24,143 nt of DNA, taken from assembly GCA_013115145.1 (NCBI GenBank), contig JAAPAO010000553.1, positions 1-24,143 on the forward strand. Reading direction: 5' to 3'. Shown here one piece after another: positions 22,200-24,143 of the stretch. The notes under the pieces were generated by a model. It ran no database searches. It saw only the letters and a list, made by a program, of their open reading frames with translations, and was not told the origin of the DNA. This stretch comes from Perkinsus chesapeaki (Eukaryota > Perkinsozoa > Perkinsida > Perkinsidae). Positions within the stretch are counted from its first letter, which is position 1. Each line of letters opens with the position of its first letter. Both the position numbers and the translations under genes were made by a program.

Positions 22200-24143
22200 A
22201 TGCCGCACCCATCGGCGGCGGCGGCGGCTGTCACAACCCCCATCAACTATTACGCTGTGCTTGGCTTACGCCATATGAACGCCAGCCAGGATGAGATTCG
22301 ACAGAACTACCGGAGGTAGGGCGGCGATCAGCACGCTCATTCCTCAGAGTAGCATCTCTTTTAGGCTGTGTCTAGTTCATCATCCTGATAAGGGAGGATC
22401 TTTGTCCGAGTTCCAGAAGGTCCAGCAGGCTTACCATACGCTCAGCGACCCGGCGAGACGTCGACAGTAGACTCTAGTAGGTGCGCAGTTTGATTACGTA
22501 ACATCAGGTACGACAGAATGAATCTCTTCACAGTAAGGACCGGCGGCTTTAAGCGGACAGGTGAGATCGATAAAGCTAAATGAGATCGACAATGGTTGTC
22601 AGGGCGTCCTCCAGCGGCGGTCTCAAGGCCTCGTAAGAAGGCCAGATCATCCAGTAACCCCGCCACTACCACGACGGCGCCAACAGTACCGAGCTCTTCG
22701 AGTCAGAGTAATGCCCCAGTGTGATTGGCTGGATTGATAAAGTGATTCGTCAGCCCCTGTTGTGACCCCTCCTCCGGCCATTCTCAAGACATCCACCTTG
22801 TCCTCGTTGAGCGTTGGTACACTAAAACAGCTAGCAGTGGTGAGTCGGCATGTCGACACTACTGGTGTCACCAGACCGCTGTTGTTGTTTCAGAAGCTCG
22901 GTGCAAATATCCTAGGTTGTCTGGAGAAAGGGGAGTTAATTAAAGCCATTCAGGAATGTCATGCTGCGGAGAAGGTTACCAGCTCAAGGTCAACGCAAGC
23001 TGACGCTGGCAGTGCGGACAGCTGCAGCAATGAGCATGCCACGGGGAGTAATCTTCAGTCGAATGTGGGAAGATACGCTGAAGGTTGCTTTGGCATTCAC
23101 CCGATCAGACCGAACCATCGAACCCTGCAGAAGGCGCCACACCTTCAGACGCCAATCCAAAGCACCCGGTTTTCGAAGCTTTTATGAAGTCCCCAGGTAG
23201 GATAACTTGTCTTTATTAAATCAATTGTAATGTTAGTAGAGGGAAAGGCGTTAGAAGAGTGCATTGGCTTAGCCCAGAAGGAGTTGGTGTTTGAAGCATG
23301 GGCTGGCTTTAGCGCTTCATCAACTGCTATTGGCCATAGCTTCACTCGAGAGCTCAGCTGTCTCCAATCAAAGCTGGCTGATACTACCAAGTACGTTACC
23401 CACGCCACCGATAGGCTACAGCAAGTGCAGTTTGCCCAGAAAGCAGCTGCGTCATCTCCACTATTGGCAAAACATCCCACTCACCAATCGCTCGTCGGGC
23501 TCGTACAGGCTATACAAGAGCAAGGGGAAACGTTCACCAAAGCAAGGCAGGCATTCCTAGCCACTGAGAAGTGCCTGGATATGTTACGGACAAATATCTC
23601 GACGTTGCTTAAGGACCTGGAGAGAGTCCAGATGCACGCGGCTGGTTCCCGCTCGATGGCACTCGATTCTTATGAGGAATACCATCGCAAGCAGACTCGA
23701 CTGGCGAGCGAAATTGCTCGGAAGCTATCCGAGGATGGTATCCCGAATATGACCGTTGCTCGTGTATTGGATATAGTGCGGCTGAGTGCTCTATCAGGCA
23801 AGGAGGAGGAGCGAGAGAAGAAGCAAACTCATGGTGCCGATCAACCAACACACCAAACTACATCATCACCATCATCCCCCGCTGGAACGGTGCCATCCTC
23901 CTCCACTGGAACGGTGCCATCCTCCTCCACTGGAACGGTGCCATCCTCCACTGGAACGAAGTCAACATGCCCCACTGGAACGGTGCCATCCTCCTCCACT
24001 GGAACGGTTCCATCCTCTACTGGAACGAAGTCAACATCCCCCACAGGAACGGTGCCAGCAGGCTCTACGAGAACGGTGCCATCCTCCTCCACTGGAACGG
24101 TGCCATCCTCCTCCACTGGAACGGTGCCATCCTCCTCCACTGG
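22200..24143 (+). CDS. J-domain protein 3, divergent paralogue, partial at the window edge
   Basis: Third family member. Exon 1 (22200-22315) and exon 2 (22365-22466) encode NYYAVLGL, QNYRRLCLVHHPDKGG (HPD present) and AYHTLSDPARRR; together they are 218 nt, as in J gene 1. The next joins are uncertain: FDYV (22489 on) cannot be joined in frame by a canonical GT-AG intron, which may mean damage or an error. Further exons give a basic patch RPRKKARSSS, then LSVGTLKQLAV and KLGANILGCLEKGELIKAI, the SAP-like module. From about 23237 a single frame stays open to the end of the window, with a helical part (for example TEKCLDMLRTNISTLL) followed by Thr/Ser/Pro/Gly repeats. The C-terminal PG motif, if present, lies outside. 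More diverged than genes 1 and 2. It could be partly decayed. Confidence 0.65.
23872..24143 (+). repeat. Imperfect 24-nt coding tandem repeats (TGTVPSSS)
   Basis: About eleven to twelve units, based on CCATCCTCCTCCACTGGAAC and shorter variants, in frame with J-domain gene 3. They encode TGTVPSSS with variants TGTVPSS, TGTKSTCP, TGTKSTSP and AGSTRTVP. The array runs off the window edge. Confidence 0.85.

Noticed and set aside
23841-24140. Long minus-strand open frame over the 24-nt repeats (EEDGTVPV-like)
   Set aside because: It is the complement of the in-frame TGTVPSSS repeat of J-domain gene 3; there are no other gene features.
23872-24143. CRISPR-like array
   Set aside because: The units are contiguous without unique spacers, encode protein in frame, and the genome is eukaryotic.

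Overview
The window is nuclear DNA of a unicellular eukaryote. It has split genes with very short GT-AG introns (mostly about 23-60 nt), an SMC3 cohesin subunit, a TPR co-chaperone, J-domain proteins and eukaryotic-type tRNA genes. The overall style (intron-dense genes, tandem paralogues, secreted alpha-carbonic anhydrases) fits an alveolate such as Perkinsus. That placement is inference with low to moderate confidence, because nothing here is diagnostic at genus level.

Layout. 1-4.5 kb: two alpha-carbonic anhydrase genes on +. The first (484-1347) is intact and intronless. The second (3099-3968) has lost a zinc ligand and carries an in-frame TAG. Between them, on the minus strand, lies a relic of the last two exons of an SMC3 gene (about 1765-1925). 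The spacer is unusually rich in perfect short inverted repeats. 4.5-16.3 kb: two complete SMC3 paralogues in tandem on the minus strand, 'L' (4528-10192) and 'R' (10409-16253), split by many short introns. L keeps the canonical ATPase motifs. R has a changed Q-loop and ABC signature and lacks both Lys at the conserved acetylation site. Their first exons are nearly identical in DNA while the rest has diverged. Three tRNA-like genes (Leu-TAG, Pro-TGG, Trp-CCA) sit inside SMC3 introns.

16.35-24.1 kb: a co-chaperone cluster. A 181-aa TPR protein with an apparent carboxylate clamp (minus) is divergent from a 652-aa J-domain protein (+). Two more paralogues of that J protein follow in tandem (669 aa, and a third cut by the window edge). 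The family has an N-terminal J domain, a basic NLS-like patch, a SAP-like helix pair with a C-(I/L)-E-K motif, a helical region, and in two members a C-terminal W-x-P-G / C-x-P-G-D-L-M motif. I do not recognise this architecture as a named family.

How the parts relate. The carbonic anhydrase and SMC3 genes look like a convergent two-gene module duplicated at least once and partly decayed. The J-domain and TPR genes probably act on the same Hsp70/Hsp90 machinery. Splice models were built by hand from reading frame, paralogue comparison and GT/AG signals. Those of the TPR gene and the first two J genes sum to whole codons; those of the SMC3 genes and the last J gene are partial.
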